Program-made: the position numbers and the translations under genes
Shown here: positions 30,035 to 38,676 of the stretch, one piece after another
Layout: each line of letters begins with the position of its first letter
Numbering within the stretch: the first letter of the stretch is position 1
The notes under the pieces: generated by a model
Seen by the model: only the letters and a program-made list of their open reading frames with translations
Told to the model about the DNA's origin: nothing
The model's database searches: none
From: DASSUC01 sp035649895
GTDB taxonomy: Bacteria > Actinomycetota > Actinomycetes > Mycobacteriales > Micromonosporaceae
Assembly: GCA_035649895.1 (NCBI GenBank)
Contig: DASRIS010000036.1
Span: 1 to 52,054, forward strand
DNA: 52,054 nt
Direction of reading: 5' to 3'

Positions 30035-33000
30035 GTGACGGCGTGGACCGTGATGCTGCGCGGCATCCGTTACCGCGCCGGCCGCTCGCTCGTGGTCCTG
30101 GTGCTCGCCACGGCGGCGACCGCCGCCGTGGTGCTGGCGCCGGCGTACGGGCGCGCCGCGCGGCAGTCGGTCCTCACCGACGGGCTCGCCGCCGCCCCGG
30201 CCAACGGCACCAGCCTCGCCGTGGGCGCGGACGGTACGGCGAGCGGCGCGCCGGGCTCCACCACAGATGCGCGGGGCGTGCCCGGCTCCCCCACGGATGC
30301 GCCGGCCGCGGCCGGCTCGATCGCAGACGCGCGGGCTGCGGTCGGTGCGGCCCTTGACCGGCATCCGGTGCTGGGGCGGCTGCTCGGCCCGCCGGTCGGG
30401 GGCGTGGACACTGAGGCCGTGCTCGGCGGCCGGGAGCCGCTGGCCACCCGGCTCGCCTACCGGGACGGGGTCTGCGAGCACCTCACCGTGGTGGCCGGGG
30501 CCTGCCCGGTCGACGCCGGCGAGGTGCTGGTCAGCGAGCGTACGGCCACCGCGCACGGGATCGAGGTCGGGCAGCGGGTGCCGGTGCGGGTGGGCGACGG
30601 GGCCGGTCGGCGGCAACGGTCCTTCGTGGTCGCCGGCGTCTACGTGCCGACAGACACCGCGGCGGAGTACTGGGGGCGGACCGCGTACTTCACCGGAGGG
30701 CCGGCCACCGAGGCGGCGGCCGAACGGGTGGACGCGGTGTTCACCACGGCAGAGGACGACGTGCGCGCCGGCGGGTCGGCAACGGTGGCGCTGCGGCTGG
30801 AGTACCCGCTGCGTACCGGCGACGTCCGCCTCGACGACCTGCGGCCGCTCGGGGTGGAGCTGGGCTCCTTCGGCCTTGCGCTGCGCGCCGTAGACCTCGA
30901 CCTCGACCAGGCGCTCACGGCCACGCTGGACGACATCGACGCAGATCAGCGGGCGATCGGCCGTACCGTGCCGGTGATCGCCGTACCGCTGGTGCTGCTG
31001 TGCTGGTTCGTACTCTTCCTGCTGGTGGCCTCGCTGACCGAGGAGCGCGGTCCGGAGGTCGCGCTGGCGAAGCTGCGCGGCTACCCGGCCGGGCGGGCCG
31101 CCCGGTTCGGCCTCGGCGAGGTGCTGCTGCTCGTGGTGCTCGCCGCCCCGCTCGGCGTGCTGCTCGGCCTGGGCCTGGTCGAGCTGGCGGCCCGGTCCGT
31201 CCTGGCCGAGGGCAGCCATGTGGAGCTGCGCTGGCCGGTCCTTGGCGCCGCCGCGGGGGCGCTGGCCGCCGCGGGTGGGGCGGCCCTGCTGGCCGGCCGG
31301 GCCACCCTGCGCCAGCCAGTACTCCAGCTGCTGCGCCGGGTGCCGGCGCGGTCGAACTGGCGTGCGGGGGTGGCCGAGGGCGCGGTGGTCGCCCTGGCCG
31401 GCGCCTCGCTGTTCGCCGCGGCCGCAGACCGGGCGGCGCCGCTGGCCCTGCTCGCGCCGGCGCTGCTCGCGGTGCTCGCCGGCGTGGTGGCGGCCCGGCT
31501 GCTCGGCCTGTGGTCGCGGCTGCGCCTGGCCATCGCCCGCCGGCGCGGCCAGGTGCCGGCGCTGCTGTCGGCCGCGCAGCTGGCCCGGCGGCCGGCGGCG
31601 CAGCGGGTGGTCGTGGTGGTCACGGTCGCCCTCGCGCTGCTGTCGTTCGCCGCCACCGCCTGGGACGTGGCGGCAACGGCCCGGCGGGAGCGGGCCGACG
31701 ACACCGTGGGCGCGGACCGCGTCTACACGGTCACCGCGGCGCACCCGCAGGCGCTCGCGTCAGCGGTCAACCGGGCGGACCCGGATGGGCGGTCGATGGC
31801 CGTCGTACGCAGCTCCGTGCCGTATGGAGGCGGGCAGGTGGAGCTGGTCGGGGTGCAGGCGCAGCTGCTCCCGGCGGTCGCCCGCTGGCGGGGCCTTGAC
31901 GGCGCCGGCGTCCAGCGGCTGGCCGAGACCCTGCGCCCGGCCCTGCCCGAGCCGCTGCGGGTGCGCGACCGGATCGAGGTGGACGCGGACGCCGGCGGGC
32001 TGGGCGCGGTCCCGGTACGGCTGGGGGTCGTCGTCTCCGCGCCCGGGGAGCCACCGCGGACGGTCCCGCTCGGGCTGCTCGCCCAAGGACCGCGGACCTA
32101 CCGGGGGGCGGCGCCCGAGTGCCGCCCCGGCTGCCGGCTGCTGGGTCTCGCACTCGGCCGCGGGGCCAGCGGCAGCACCGCGTACCAGGCGACCCTCGCC
32201 GTCCGCGGGATCCGCTCGGGCGGCGCCGACCTCGACGCCCGCTTCGCCGACCCGCAGGCCTGGCGCCCGGCGGCGCGCGACCTGGTGGGCCGGGTCACCA
32301 TCGCGCCCGGCGCGGCGCTGTCGGTCTCGGTCACCAGCGCCGACCAGCGCGAGGTGCTCATCCGGTACGGGGACACGCCGGCCATCCTGCCCGCGGTCCT
32401 GGCCGGCGCCGCGCCGGCCGACGACCCGGTCGCGGCCGAGTTCGACTTTCCCGGCTTCGCCGAGCAGCCACAGCCGTTCACCGTGACCGCGTCGACCGCC
32501 CGGCTGCCCCGGGCCGGCCCGCACGGCCTGCTCTTCGACCTGGACTACGCGGTCCGGGTGGCCGAGCACACGGCCAGCCTGGCCGACAGCACCCAGCTGC
32601 GGTACGAGGTCTGGGCCGGCCCGGCCGCGCCGGCCGACCTGGGCGCCCGGCTGGCCGCCGAGGGGCTGCGGGTGCTGCGCACCGAGTCGGTCGCCGGGGT
32701 ACGCGACCAGCTCAGCCGCCGCGCGCCAGCGCTCGGGCTGTGGCTCTACCTGCTCGCCGCCGCGGCGGCCGTGGCGCTGGCGGTCGGCGTGGTGGTGCTG
32801 ACCGCGTACATCGGGGTGGACGCGCGCCTCTACGAGCTGGCCGCGCTGCGGGTGGCCGGGGTACGCCGGGCCCTGCTGCGCCAGGGCCTGCTGCGGGAGT
32901 ACGGCGTGCTGCTGGGCATGCCGCTGGCCGTCGGGTTCGCCGTCGGGGCGGTCGGCGCGCTGCTCATGCTGCCCGGGATCCCGCTGGTCACGGTGGACCA

Positions 33001-33148
33001 GCCAGCCGGGGACATCGCCTGGCGGCCGGGGCCTGGCGCGCTGCCGCTCGCGGTCGCCGCCTCGCTGGCCGGGCTGCTGGTCACCATCGCCGTTGTGCTG
33101 CGCATGCTGCACCGGGCCAGTCCTGAACGGCTGCGTGAGGGAGCCTGA
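30035..33148 (+). CDS. FtsX-like ABC transporter permease
   Basis: Large permease of 1037 residues. A first membrane helix (about 14-40, SLVVLVLATAATAAVVLAP) is followed by a big extracytoplasmic domain, then helices at about 310-500 with the FtsX signature region (LVASLTEERGPEVALAKLRGYPAGRAARFGLGE split over 326-358), a second outside domain and final helices at about 905-1030. Three 10-residue repeats (GAPGSTTDAR, GVPGSPTDAP, AAAGSIADAR) lie in the first outside loop at about residues 71-100. GTG 30035 with GGGAGGG upstream. It overlaps the next ATPase gene by one base (TGATG). MacB/LolC-like envelope function is likely; substrate unknown. Confidence 0.86.
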   Translation: MTAWTVMLRGIRYRAGRSLVVLVLATAATAAVVLAPAYGRAARQSVLTDGLAAAPANGTSLAVGADGTASGAPGSTTDARGVPGSPTDAPAAAGSIADARAAVGAALDRHPVLGRLLGPPVGGVDTEAVLGGREPLATRLAYRDGVCEHLTVVAGACPVDAGEVLVSERTATAHGIEVGQRVPVRVGDGAGRRQRSFVVAGVYVPTDTAAEYWGRTAYFTGGPATEAAAERVDAVFTTAEDDVRAGGSATVALRLEYPLRTGDVRLDDLRPLGVELGSFGLALRAVDLDLDQALTATLDDIDADQRAIGRTVPVIAVPLVLLCWFVLFLLVASLTEERGPEVALAKLRGYPAGRAARFGLGEVLLLVVLAAPLGVLLGLGLVELAARSVLAEGSHVELRWPVLGAAAGALAAAGGAALLAGRATLRQPVLQLLRRVPARSNWRAGVAEGAVVALAGASLFAAAADRAAPLALLAPALLAVLAGVVAARLLGLWSRLRLAIARRRGQVPALLSAAQLARRPAAQRVVVVVTVALALLSFAATAWDVAATARRERADDTVGADRVYTVTAAHPQALASAVNRADPDGRSMAVVRSSVPYGGGQVELVGVQAQLLPAVARWRGLDGAGVQRLAETLRPALPEPLRVRDRIEVDADAGGLGAVPVRLGVVVSAPGEPPRTVPLGLLAQGPRTYRGAAPECRPGCRLLGLALGRGASGSTAYQATLAVRGIRSGGADLDARFADPQAWRPAARDLVGRVTIAPGAALSVSVTSADQREVLIRYGDTPAILPAVLAGAAPADDPVAAEFDFPGFAEQPQPFTVTASTARLPRAGPHGLLFDLDYAVRVAEHTASLADSTQLRYEVWAGPAAPADLGARLAAEGLRVLRTESVAGVRDQLSRRAPALGLWLYLLAAAAAVALAVGVVVLTAYIGVDARLYELAALRVAGVRRALLRQGLLREYGVLLGMPLAVGFAVGAVGALLMLPGIPLVTVDQPAGDIAWRPGPGALPLAVAASLAGLLVTIAVVLRMLHRASPERLREGA
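30245..30334 (+). repeat. 30-nt in-frame repeats in FtsX-like permease
   Basis: Three consecutive 30-base units (30245, 30275, 30305) coding 10-residue variants of xxPGSxTDAR in the first extracytoplasmic loop. More diverged than the epimerase and PEP repeats, so probably older. Confidence 0.65.
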
Positions 33149-34125
33149 TGACAGTGTCCACAGTCGACCTCCGTACCGGTGCGGCCCCTTCCGCCGGCGC
33201 TGCGGCGCGCGCCCGGACCGGCGTCGGCGTCACCTGCCGGGGCCTGGTCTACATCTACCGGCTGGAGGGCTACGACGTGGTGGCGCTGGCCGGCGTCGAC
33301 CTGGACATCGCGCCGGGCGAGGCAGTGGCGCTGCTGGGGCCGTCCGGGTCCGGCAAGTCCACGCTGCTGGCCCTGCTCGCCGGGCTGCTGCGCCCGGCCG
33401 CCGGGCGGGTGCAGGTCGGCGGGTACGACCTGGTGCAGGCGGGCGACGCGGAGCTGCGGCGGATGCGCGCCAGCGAGGTGGGGGTGGTCCTGCAAGGGGC
33501 GGCGCGCAACCTGCTGCCGTACCTGTCGGCCGAGCAGAACGTGCGCTTCGCCCAGCGGGGCGCGCCGGCGGAGCGCCGGCGTGACCTGCCGGCCGCGCGC
33601 GAGGTGCTCTCCCTTGTCGGGCTGGGCGTCCGCGGGCGCTACCGGCTGCGCCCGGCCGCGCTGTCGCCGGGCGAGCGCCAGCGGCTGGCGCTCGCCGTGG
33701 CGCTGGCGAACCGACCCGGGCTGCTGCTCGCCGACGAGCCAACCAGCCAGCTGGACACGCACGCCCGGGACGAGGTGGTCGCCGCGCTCGACGGCGTGCG
33801 CGCCACCGGCACGACCGTGGTGGTCGTCACCCACGACCCGGACGTCGGGGCCCGGCTGCGGCGTACGGTGACCATCCGCGACGGCCGGGTCGGCGCCGAG
33901 GGCCGGCTGGGCGAGGAGTACGCGGTGGTGGGCCGCGACGGCACCGTGCACCTGCCCGCCGACGTGCTGCGTGCCGTCGCCGCCGGCACGCTGCTGCGGG
34001 TGGAGCTCCAGGGCGACGGCACGGTCCTGCTGAGCCCCGCGGTTGACGGTGCCGCCCCGGTGCCGCGCACCGGCGACGGGGTCCGGGTCCCCATGCCGGG
34101 CCGCAGCGCGCGGGGTGTCGCATGA
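33148..34125 (+). CDS. ABC transporter ATP-binding protein (MacB/LolD-like) with C-terminal extension
   Basis: ATPase of 325 residues for the FtsX-like permease. Walker A LLGPSGSGKSTLLALLAG, Q-loop VVLQGAARNLLPYLSAEQN, signature LSPGERQRLALAVAL, Walker B GLLLADEPTSQLD, His switch VVTHDPDV. About 80 residues beyond the core contain DGTVHLPADVLRAVAAGTLL, a small beta-rich unit seen in some actinobacterial FtsX-partner ATPases. Overlaps both neighbours (TGATG before, ATGA after), so all three genes are translationally linked. Confidence 0.88.
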   Translation: MTVSTVDLRTGAAPSAGAAARARTGVGVTCRGLVYIYRLEGYDVVALAGVDLDIAPGEAVALLGPSGSGKSTLLALLAGLLRPAAGRVQVGGYDLVQAGDAELRRMRASEVGVVLQGAARNLLPYLSAEQNVRFAQRGAPAERRRDLPAAREVLSLVGLGVRGRYRLRPAALSPGERQRLALAVALANRPGLLLADEPTSQLDTHARDEVVAALDGVRATGTTVVVVTHDPDVGARLRRTVTIRDGRVGAEGRLGEEYAVVGRDGTVHLPADVLRAVAAGTLLRVELQGDGTVLLSPAVDGAAPVPRTGDGVRVPMPGRSARGVA

Positions 34126-34775
34126 GGACACTGCTGGCGGACCGGATCACCGTGGCGTACGGCCGGGACCGGCCGGTGCTGCGCGAGGTGTCGGCGACGG
34201 CCGTACCCGGTCGGGTCCTGGCGGTGACCGGCCTGTCGGGTGCCGGCAAGACGACCCTGCTGTGGGCGATGGCCGGGCTGCTCCGGCCCGCGCAGGGTTC
34301 GGTGACGCTGGACGGCATGGCGCTGCGCGACCGGGACCACGCGGCAGCGCAGCGGGTGGTCCTGGTGCCGCAGGACAACGGCCTGGCCACGGTCCTGACC
34401 GCCAGCGAGAACATCCAGGTGGCCCTGTGCGCGGCCGGCGCCCCGGCGGCGGAGTCACGGCGCCTGGTGGCCCAGGCGCTGGAGCGGCTGGGCCTCGCCG
34501 GGCAGGCCGAGCAGCTGGTGGAGGAGCTCTCCGGCGGCCAGCAGCAGCGCACCGCGGTCGCCCGCGGGCTGGCGCTGCGGGCGGACGTGCTGCTCGCCGA
34601 CGAGGTGACCAGCGAGCTGGACGCGGCCAACCGGACCCGCGTGCTGGGGCTGCTGCGCGAGGAGGCGCAGCGCGGTGCGGCCGTGGTGCTCGCGACCCAC
34701 GACCCGCAGGCCGCCGCGGTGTGCGACGCTGAGCTGCACCTGGTCGACGGCTGTGCCGAGCTGGTCCGCAGCTGA
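34122..34775 (+). CDS. ABC transporter ATP-binding protein, second ATPase
   Basis: ATPase of 217 residues: Walker A VTGLSGAGKTTLLWAMAG, Q-loop VLVPQDNGLATVLTASENI, signature LSGGQQQRTAVARGLALR, Walker B VLLADEVTSELD (Val in place of the usual Pro after Glu), His switch LATHDPQA. Last gene of the permease-ATPase-ATPase unit; the start overlaps the previous stop as ATGA. Two different ATPases with one double-FtsX permease suggests a heterodimeric NBD pair. Confidence 0.88.
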   Translation: MRTLLADRITVAYGRDRPVLREVSATAVPGRVLAVTGLSGAGKTTLLWAMAGLLRPAQGSVTLDGMALRDRDHAAAQRVVLVPQDNGLATVLTASENIQVALCAAGAPAAESRRLVAQALERLGLAGQAEQLVEELSGGQQQRTAVARGLALRADVLLADEVTSELDAANRTRVLGLLREEAQRGAAVVLATHDPQAAAVCDAELHLVDGCAELVRS

Positions 34776-34808
34776 GCGCGGACGGTCGTGTGGGTAGGGT
34801 GCTTCCCC

Positions 34809-35645
34809 GTGGCCGCTGAGACATGGCAGTGGGACGAGTCGTTGTACGCGGGTAGCGCGCCCCACTACACAGCCGGCCGGATGCCGTACCCGACCAGCCT
34901 GGCTCAAGCTATACGAGACGAGCTCGGCTTGGACGGCACCGGTCGCCTGCTGGACGTGGGCTGCGGGCCGGGGTCGCTGACCCTGCTGCTGGCGTCGTGC
35001 TTCGCCGCCGCGGTTGGCGTCGACGCCGATCCCGGCATGATCGCTGAGGCTGGCCGCCAGGCCGCCAGCGCTGGGGTCGGCAACGTCGAGTGGCGGCAGG
35101 TGCGGGCTGAGGAGCTGCCGGCTGGCCTGGGTACCTTCAAGGTGGCCACGTTCGCCCAGTCGTTCCACTGGATGGACCGGGAGGTCGTGGCCCAGCGGGT
35201 ACGCGGCATGCTCAGCGCCGACGGCGCCTGGGTTCATGTCTCCGCGACGACCCACTGCGGTGTGGCAGGAGAGGACCCGCTGCCACACCCCGGACCGCCG
35301 TGGGACCGCATCGACGAGCTGGTCGCCGGCTACCTGGGGCCGGTGCGGCGTGCCGGGCAGGGAGTGCTGCCGGGCGGCACGCGCAGCGGCGAGGAGGAGG
35401 TCATGCGGCGCGCGGGCTTCACCGGACCGAAGGTTCTCGAGGTGCCGCGTGGCGAGGTCGTCAACCGCAGCCTGGAGGAGGTGGCCTCCGCGGTGTTCTC
35501 GCTGTCCGGGTCGGCGCCGCATCTGTTCGGCGACAGGCTCGGGGCGTTCGAGGACGACCTGCGACGGCTCCTGCGGTCCTCCTCGGCGAGCGGGTGGTTC
35601 TCGGAACGGGCCCGCGACATCGCCGCTCTTGTCTGGCGCCCGTAG
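34809..35645 (+). CDS. Class I SAM-dependent methyltransferase
   Basis: Protein of 278 residues beginning AAETWQWDESLYAGSAPHYTAGRMPYP, a common opening of small-molecule methyltransferases. Motif I LLDVGCGPGSLTLLLA, motif II VGVDADPGMIAEA, FAQSFHWMDRE and a C-terminal cap. GTG 34809 is preferred; TAGGGT (34794-34799) eight bases before suits a leaderless start. An upstream in-frame GTG at 34788 would add seven residues. Substrate unknown. Confidence 0.8.
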   Translation: MAAETWQWDESLYAGSAPHYTAGRMPYPTSLAQAIRDELGLDGTGRLLDVGCGPGSLTLLLASCFAAAVGVDADPGMIAEAGRQAASAGVGNVEWRQVRAEELPAGLGTFKVATFAQSFHWMDREVVAQRVRGMLSADGAWVHVSATTHCGVAGEDPLPHPGPPWDRIDELVAGYLGPVRRAGQGVLPGGTRSGEEEVMRRAGFTGPKVLEVPRGEVVNRSLEEVASAVFSLSGSAPHLFGDRLGAFEDDLRRLLRSSSASGWFSERARDIAALVWRP

Positions 35646-35668
35646 CGCGACCGGTGCGGGTGGGCGCG

Positions 35669-36502
35669 CTAGGCCCGCCGCCAGAGGTCATGCGGCCTGC
35701 GGCCGGGCCGGAAGCCGTGCGCCTCGACCATGGCCGAGGCGCTGCGGAAGTCGCGGGCCAGGGCGTCCGGTTCGTGCGCGTCGCTGCCGAAGGCGACCGC
35801 ATCCCCACCGGCCTCGTGCCACCAGCGCACGACCTGAGGATGCAGCGGCCCCTTGGTGTTGACCTCCAGCGCCCGTGAGGTGCCGGCCAGCGCGCCCAGC
35901 AGGTCGCGGTAGTCCTCCTCGAACACACCCGGGTCGTACGGGCCGGCGCTGGCCGGCCACTGGCGTACCGCGTAGTCGACGTGTGCGAGCACGGCGAACA
36001 CCCCGCTCGCCTTGGTCATCTGGGTCGCCTCGGCCAGGTAGCTACGGACGACGTCCACGGCTGGGCGCTCCTGGTAGGCGTCGGCGACCTCCAGGAACCG
36101 CGTCTGGCCGGTCTGCAGGGAGTGCACCGAACCGAGAACCCGGTCGAAGCTGCCCAGGTCGAGCAGGTCCGCGGCCCGGCGCGTGTGCCAGTGCGGTTCG
36201 CCCAGCTCGACGCCGGACAGGATCCGCAGCTCGGGGTACAGGTCGCGGCAGCGCTGGATGCACGCCAGGTAGCCCTCGGCGTCGAAGACCGCAGGGATGA
36301 GCACGCCGTCCGGTGTCACCTTGGCCCGAATGCCCGCCGGTAGCCCACCGGCGAGCAGCGTCCAGGGCGTGAAGTCCGCGTGCTCGGTGAACGCGATGGA
36401 GGGAAGGCCGATCTCCACCGCGCGGGCACATGTCCGCTCCATCGAGCCCGCGGCGGCGTCCCACGACCACTCGCTGTGCACATGCCCGTCGGGTGGCAGC
36501 AT
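35669..36502 (-). CDS. PHP-domain phosphoesterase (histidinol-phosphatase-like)
   Basis: Metal-dependent phosphatase of 277 residues. Metal motifs in order: HVHSEWSWDA, TEHADF, SGVELGEPHWH, GSVHSL, LAHVDYAVRQWP and GSDAHEPDA, i.e. all PHP ligands present. Such proteins are usually annotated as histidinol-phosphatase (HisK type), but no his genes are near, so a nucleotide or sugar phosphate is equally possible. The ATG at 36502 is preceded by the 19-nt repeat array. Confidence 0.83.
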   Translation of the reverse strand: MLPPDGHVHSEWSWDAAAGSMERTCARAVEIGLPSIAFTEHADFTPWTLLAGGLPAGIRAKVTPDGVLIPAVFDAEGYLACIQRCRDLYPELRILSGVELGEPHWHTRRAADLLDLGSFDRVLGSVHSLQTGQTRFLEVADAYQERPAVDVVRSYLAEATQMTKASGVFAVLAHVDYAVRQWPASAGPYDPGVFEEDYRDLLGALAGTSRALEVNTKGPLHPQVVRWWHEAGGDAVAFGSDAHEPDALARDFRSASAMVEAHGFRPGRRPHDLWRRA

Positions 36503-36509
36503 CCGCTGA

Positions 36510-36585
36510 TTATGCCGCTGGACCCCGGTTATGCCGCTGGGCCTCGGCTATGCCGCTGGACCTCGGTTCATCCCGCTGGACCCGG
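36510..36585. repeat. Four 19-nt tandem repeats
   Basis: Units at 36510, 36529, 36548 and 36567, each a variant of TTATGCCGCTGGACCTCGG. The array starts eight bases upstream of the PHP gene ATG (minus strand) and runs into the hairpin at 36581, so it fills the PHP promoter region. Confidence 0.85.
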
Positions 36586-36624
36586 GTCAGGGTCGCCGCC
36601 TGCGCGCGGCGACCCTGACCCGGG
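36581..36624 (-). terminator. Strong terminator hairpin
   Basis: CCCGGGTCAGGGTCGCCGC (36581-36599) pairs perfectly over 19 bp with 36606-36624 around a 6-base loop. It is 15 bases after the stop of the secreted SH3 protein gene (minus strand). Confidence 0.75.
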
Positions 36625-36638
36625 CTCGAGACCGGGTG

Positions 36639-37370
36639 TCAGCCGGCCACCGGGTAGTACGGGACGCTCCACCCGCGGTAGCTGGCGTGGTAGAGGTAGC
36701 CGGCCACGCCGACCCGGCCGCTCACCGACGTGCCGATCACCTTGCCCTCGCCGAGGCTGATCACCGCGTGCCCGGTGCCTGCCGAGTTGTGGTACCAGAC
36801 GATGGCGCCGCGGGGCGGGATGCCGCTGGTGCGCATGTAGCCGTGCGAGGTGATCCAGTCCCCGCCGATCTCAGCCGTGGACCAGCCGGAGTAGCCCCAG
36901 CCGTACGCCAGCGCCGTGAACCGCAGGCACAGGTTCTCGTACGCGGTCGTGCCCAGGTTGGCGAACGCCCAGGAGATGGCGGCGTTGACGCCACGCGGGT
37001 TCGCCCGGGGCGGGTTGGCGGTGTACGCGCACCGGTGCTCCACGTACCCGTCCGCGCCGGTGTTGACGTACGCGTCGGACACGAACCCGCCGTTGGAGAG
37101 CATGTCCCAGATCGTGGTCGTGCCGTAGGTGCCGGTGACCTGGCTGCCTTCGGTCTGGCACAGGATGTTGACGGTGGCCCCGTCGTTGACGCTGCTCCAC
37201 GCGTCGTACCCGGTCCCGGGCGAGGCGCGGACGGTGAGTGCGGAGCCTGCGGTGTTGATGGTCCCGGTGGCCGCGCTGGCGGTGCCGGAGATCCCCAGGA
37301 TCATGGCGGTTGCGGTGGCCGCGACGATGGCGACGCGCTGCGGCAGCCTGCGGTTCAGAAACTGAAGCAT
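36639..37370 (-). CDS. Secreted SH3-domain protein with amidase-like C-terminal domain
   Basis: Exported protein of 243 residues. Signal peptide residues 1-35 (NRRLPQRVAIVAATATAMIL, cleavage near GTASA-ATG). Bacterial SH3 domain at about 36-115 (TVRASPGTGYDAWSSVNDGA, with a Cys pair). The C-terminal domain has ENLCLRFTALAYGWG, GAIVWYHNSAGTGHAVISLG and GYLYHASYRGW; a Cys-His pair as in NlpC/P60 or CHAP cell-wall peptidases is suggested, though spacing is not typical. ATG 37370 gives a proper signal peptide; the upstream ATG 37406 adds 12 residues. No Shine-Dalgarno sequence; TATCAT five bases before ATG 37370 may be a -10. Confidence 0.78.
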   Translation of the reverse strand: MLQFLNRRLPQRVAIVAATATAMILGISGTASAATGTINTAGSALTVRASPGTGYDAWSSVNDGATVNILCQTEGSQVTGTYGTTTIWDMLSNGGFVSDAYVNTGADGYVEHRCAYTANPPRANPRGVNAAISWAFANLGTTAYENLCLRFTALAYGWGYSGWSTAEIGGDWITSHGYMRTSGIPPRGAIVWYHNSAGTGHAVISLGEGKVIGTSVSGRVGVAGYLYHASYRGWSVPYYPVAG

Positions 37371-37574
37371 ATTGAATGATATCAAAGTCATCGATGCCTG
37401 GGACATACGCGTCAGCGCACCGCGCGAAGGGCGGTCGAGACCTCGGCGACCTGTCGGGAGGCCGCCAGCCGCCGCCGGGACCCAGCTATCGGCTCAGGTA
37501 TCTACCAGAACGTCGGACCTGCGGACGCTGCCCGGGCTGGCTGGGCGGGAGTACGCTCGCGGGCGCATCTCAGG

Positions 37575-37594
37575 CCGGCCCCGGTCGGGGCCGG
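37575..37594 (+). promoter_or_regulatory. Leader hairpin before Asp23 gene
   Basis: CCGGCCCC-GGTC-GGGGCCGG, an 8-bp perfect stem with a tetraloop, lies between a candidate -10 (TACGCT 37552-37557) and the ribosome site GGGGAGAA before ATG 37622. It would be in the 5' leader of the message. Confidence 0.4.
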
Positions 37595-37621
37595 AGCACT
37601 GGACGACCAGGGGAGAAGACC

Positions 37622-38356
37622 ATGACTGACGTTGCTGCCGGCGTGCCCGCCCAGCGGCTGGAGGGGGAGGCGGCACCGGCGCCAGGATCTCCCAGCGGCT
37701 CCGCAGACCCCATGCTCTCCGGTGAACCCGCGCTCTCCGCAGATCCCACGCTCTCCGCCAGCCTCGCCGGTGCGACCGGCACCGTCGACACCTCGACAGC
37801 CACGGGCCGGGCGCAGGACGCGGTCGAGCGTGTCGGGGACCGGGTCAGCGACGCGGTGGACCGGGCGGGCGAGGCGGCGCAGCGGGCCGCGGCGGCCTCC
37901 GGCCGGGTCGCCTCCGCGGTGGTGGAGCGCCTGCGCAACAACGCCGAGCTGGCCGCGGAGCGGGGCCGGACGACCATCGCCAACGAGGTGGTCGAGAAGA
38001 TCGCGGGCATCGCCGCGCGCGAGGTCCCCGGCGTGTACGACCTCGGCGGCGACGTGGCCCGGGTCTTCGCCGCGGTGCGGGAGCGGATCGGGCTCGGCGA
38101 GGCGGACGACGCGACCGACCGCGGCATCTCGGTGCGGCTCGAGGGCGGCACCGCCGGCATCGACATCACCCTCGTGATCGAGTACGGCTTCGTGGTGCAC
38201 TCGGTGACCGAGAAGGTCCGCGCCAAGGTGATCAGCTCGGTGGAGAACCTGCTGGGCCTGGAGGTCACCGAGGTCAACATCGTCGTGGACGACGTGCACG
38301 TGGACGACTCCGGCCCGGTCGGCGACGACGAGGCGCGCGCGCCGACGTACCAGTAG
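37622..38356 (+). CDS. Asp23/Gls24 family envelope stress protein
   Basis: Protein of 244 residues. The Asp23 domain (about 115-220) includes IANEVVEKIAGIAAREVPGVYDLGG, GISVRLEGGTAGIDITLVIEYG and VRAKVISSVENLLGLEVTEVNIVVDDVHV. The N-terminal 110 residues are low-complexity: a 6-residue repeat (ADPMLS, GEPALS, ADPTLS) and an amphipathic helix AVERVGDRVSDAVDRAGEAAQRAAA. Family members associate with the membrane and respond to alkaline or cell-wall stress. ATG 37622 follows GGGGAGAAGACC. Confidence 0.88.
   Translation: MTDVAAGVPAQRLEGEAAPAPGSPSGSADPMLSGEPALSADPTLSASLAGATGTVDTSTATGRAQDAVERVGDRVSDAVDRAGEAAQRAAAASGRVASAVVERLRNNAELAAERGRTTIANEVVEKIAGIAAREVPGVYDLGGDVARVFAAVRERIGLGEADDATDRGISVRLEGGTAGIDITLVIEYGFVVHSVTEKVRAKVISSVENLLGLEVTEVNIVVDDVHVDDSGPVGDDEARAPTYQ
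37703..37756 (+). repeat. 18-nt repeats in Asp23 N-terminus
   Basis: Three 18-base units (37703, 37721, 37739) coding ADPMLS, GEPALS and ADPTLS in the disordered N-terminal part. Confidence 0.75.
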
Positions 38357-38381
38357 CCGGCCGCAGCTTGCGGACGGTCGG

Positions 38382-38415
38382 CGGGGCGGGGTGGACGCGC
38401 GTCCACCCCGCCCCG
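38382..38415 (+). terminator. Perfect 17-bp terminator palindrome
   Basis: CGGGGCGGGGTGGACGC followed at once by its reverse complement (38399-38415), 25 bases after the Asp23 stop. Confidence 0.75.
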
Positions 38416-38676
38416 ACTGGTCAGCGCCCCGCACAGGAATGACACGTGAATGAGTGACCGCAATCTGCGATATCGCAGTTCGACATATAGCGATCATGTG
38501 ATAGCCGTCGCATACTGCTGTCACGGTGCGACGCAGCTCACACCGTAAGGCGGCACCCGGCTGGCACCGGGCGCCGCTCCGGCTCCACCCATCAGCGAGG
38601 AGGGCGAGGACCGACCACCAGCCATATTGGCGTACCCGGTTCCTTCCTCGCAATGGGCTGATCGAGGGGGGACAAG
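38416..38676. promoter_or_regulatory. Intergenic region with palindrome before DUF6232 gene
   Basis: The gap between the Asp23 stop and the DUF6232 start (38357-38676) has no credible gene. Besides the terminator it holds an unusually AT-rich patch at 38440-38520 with the perfect 14-bp palindrome CTGCGATATCGCAG (38465-38478). The AT-rich patch likely contains the DUF6232 promoter; the palindrome could bind a dimeric regulator. Confidence 0.4.

Noticed and set aside
30035..34775. FtsX-type permease/ATPase set as cell-division FtsEX
   Set aside because: The permease is over 1000 residues with two FtsX-like halves and two ATPases; FtsEX is much smaller with one ATPase. It is a MacB/Lol-type system.
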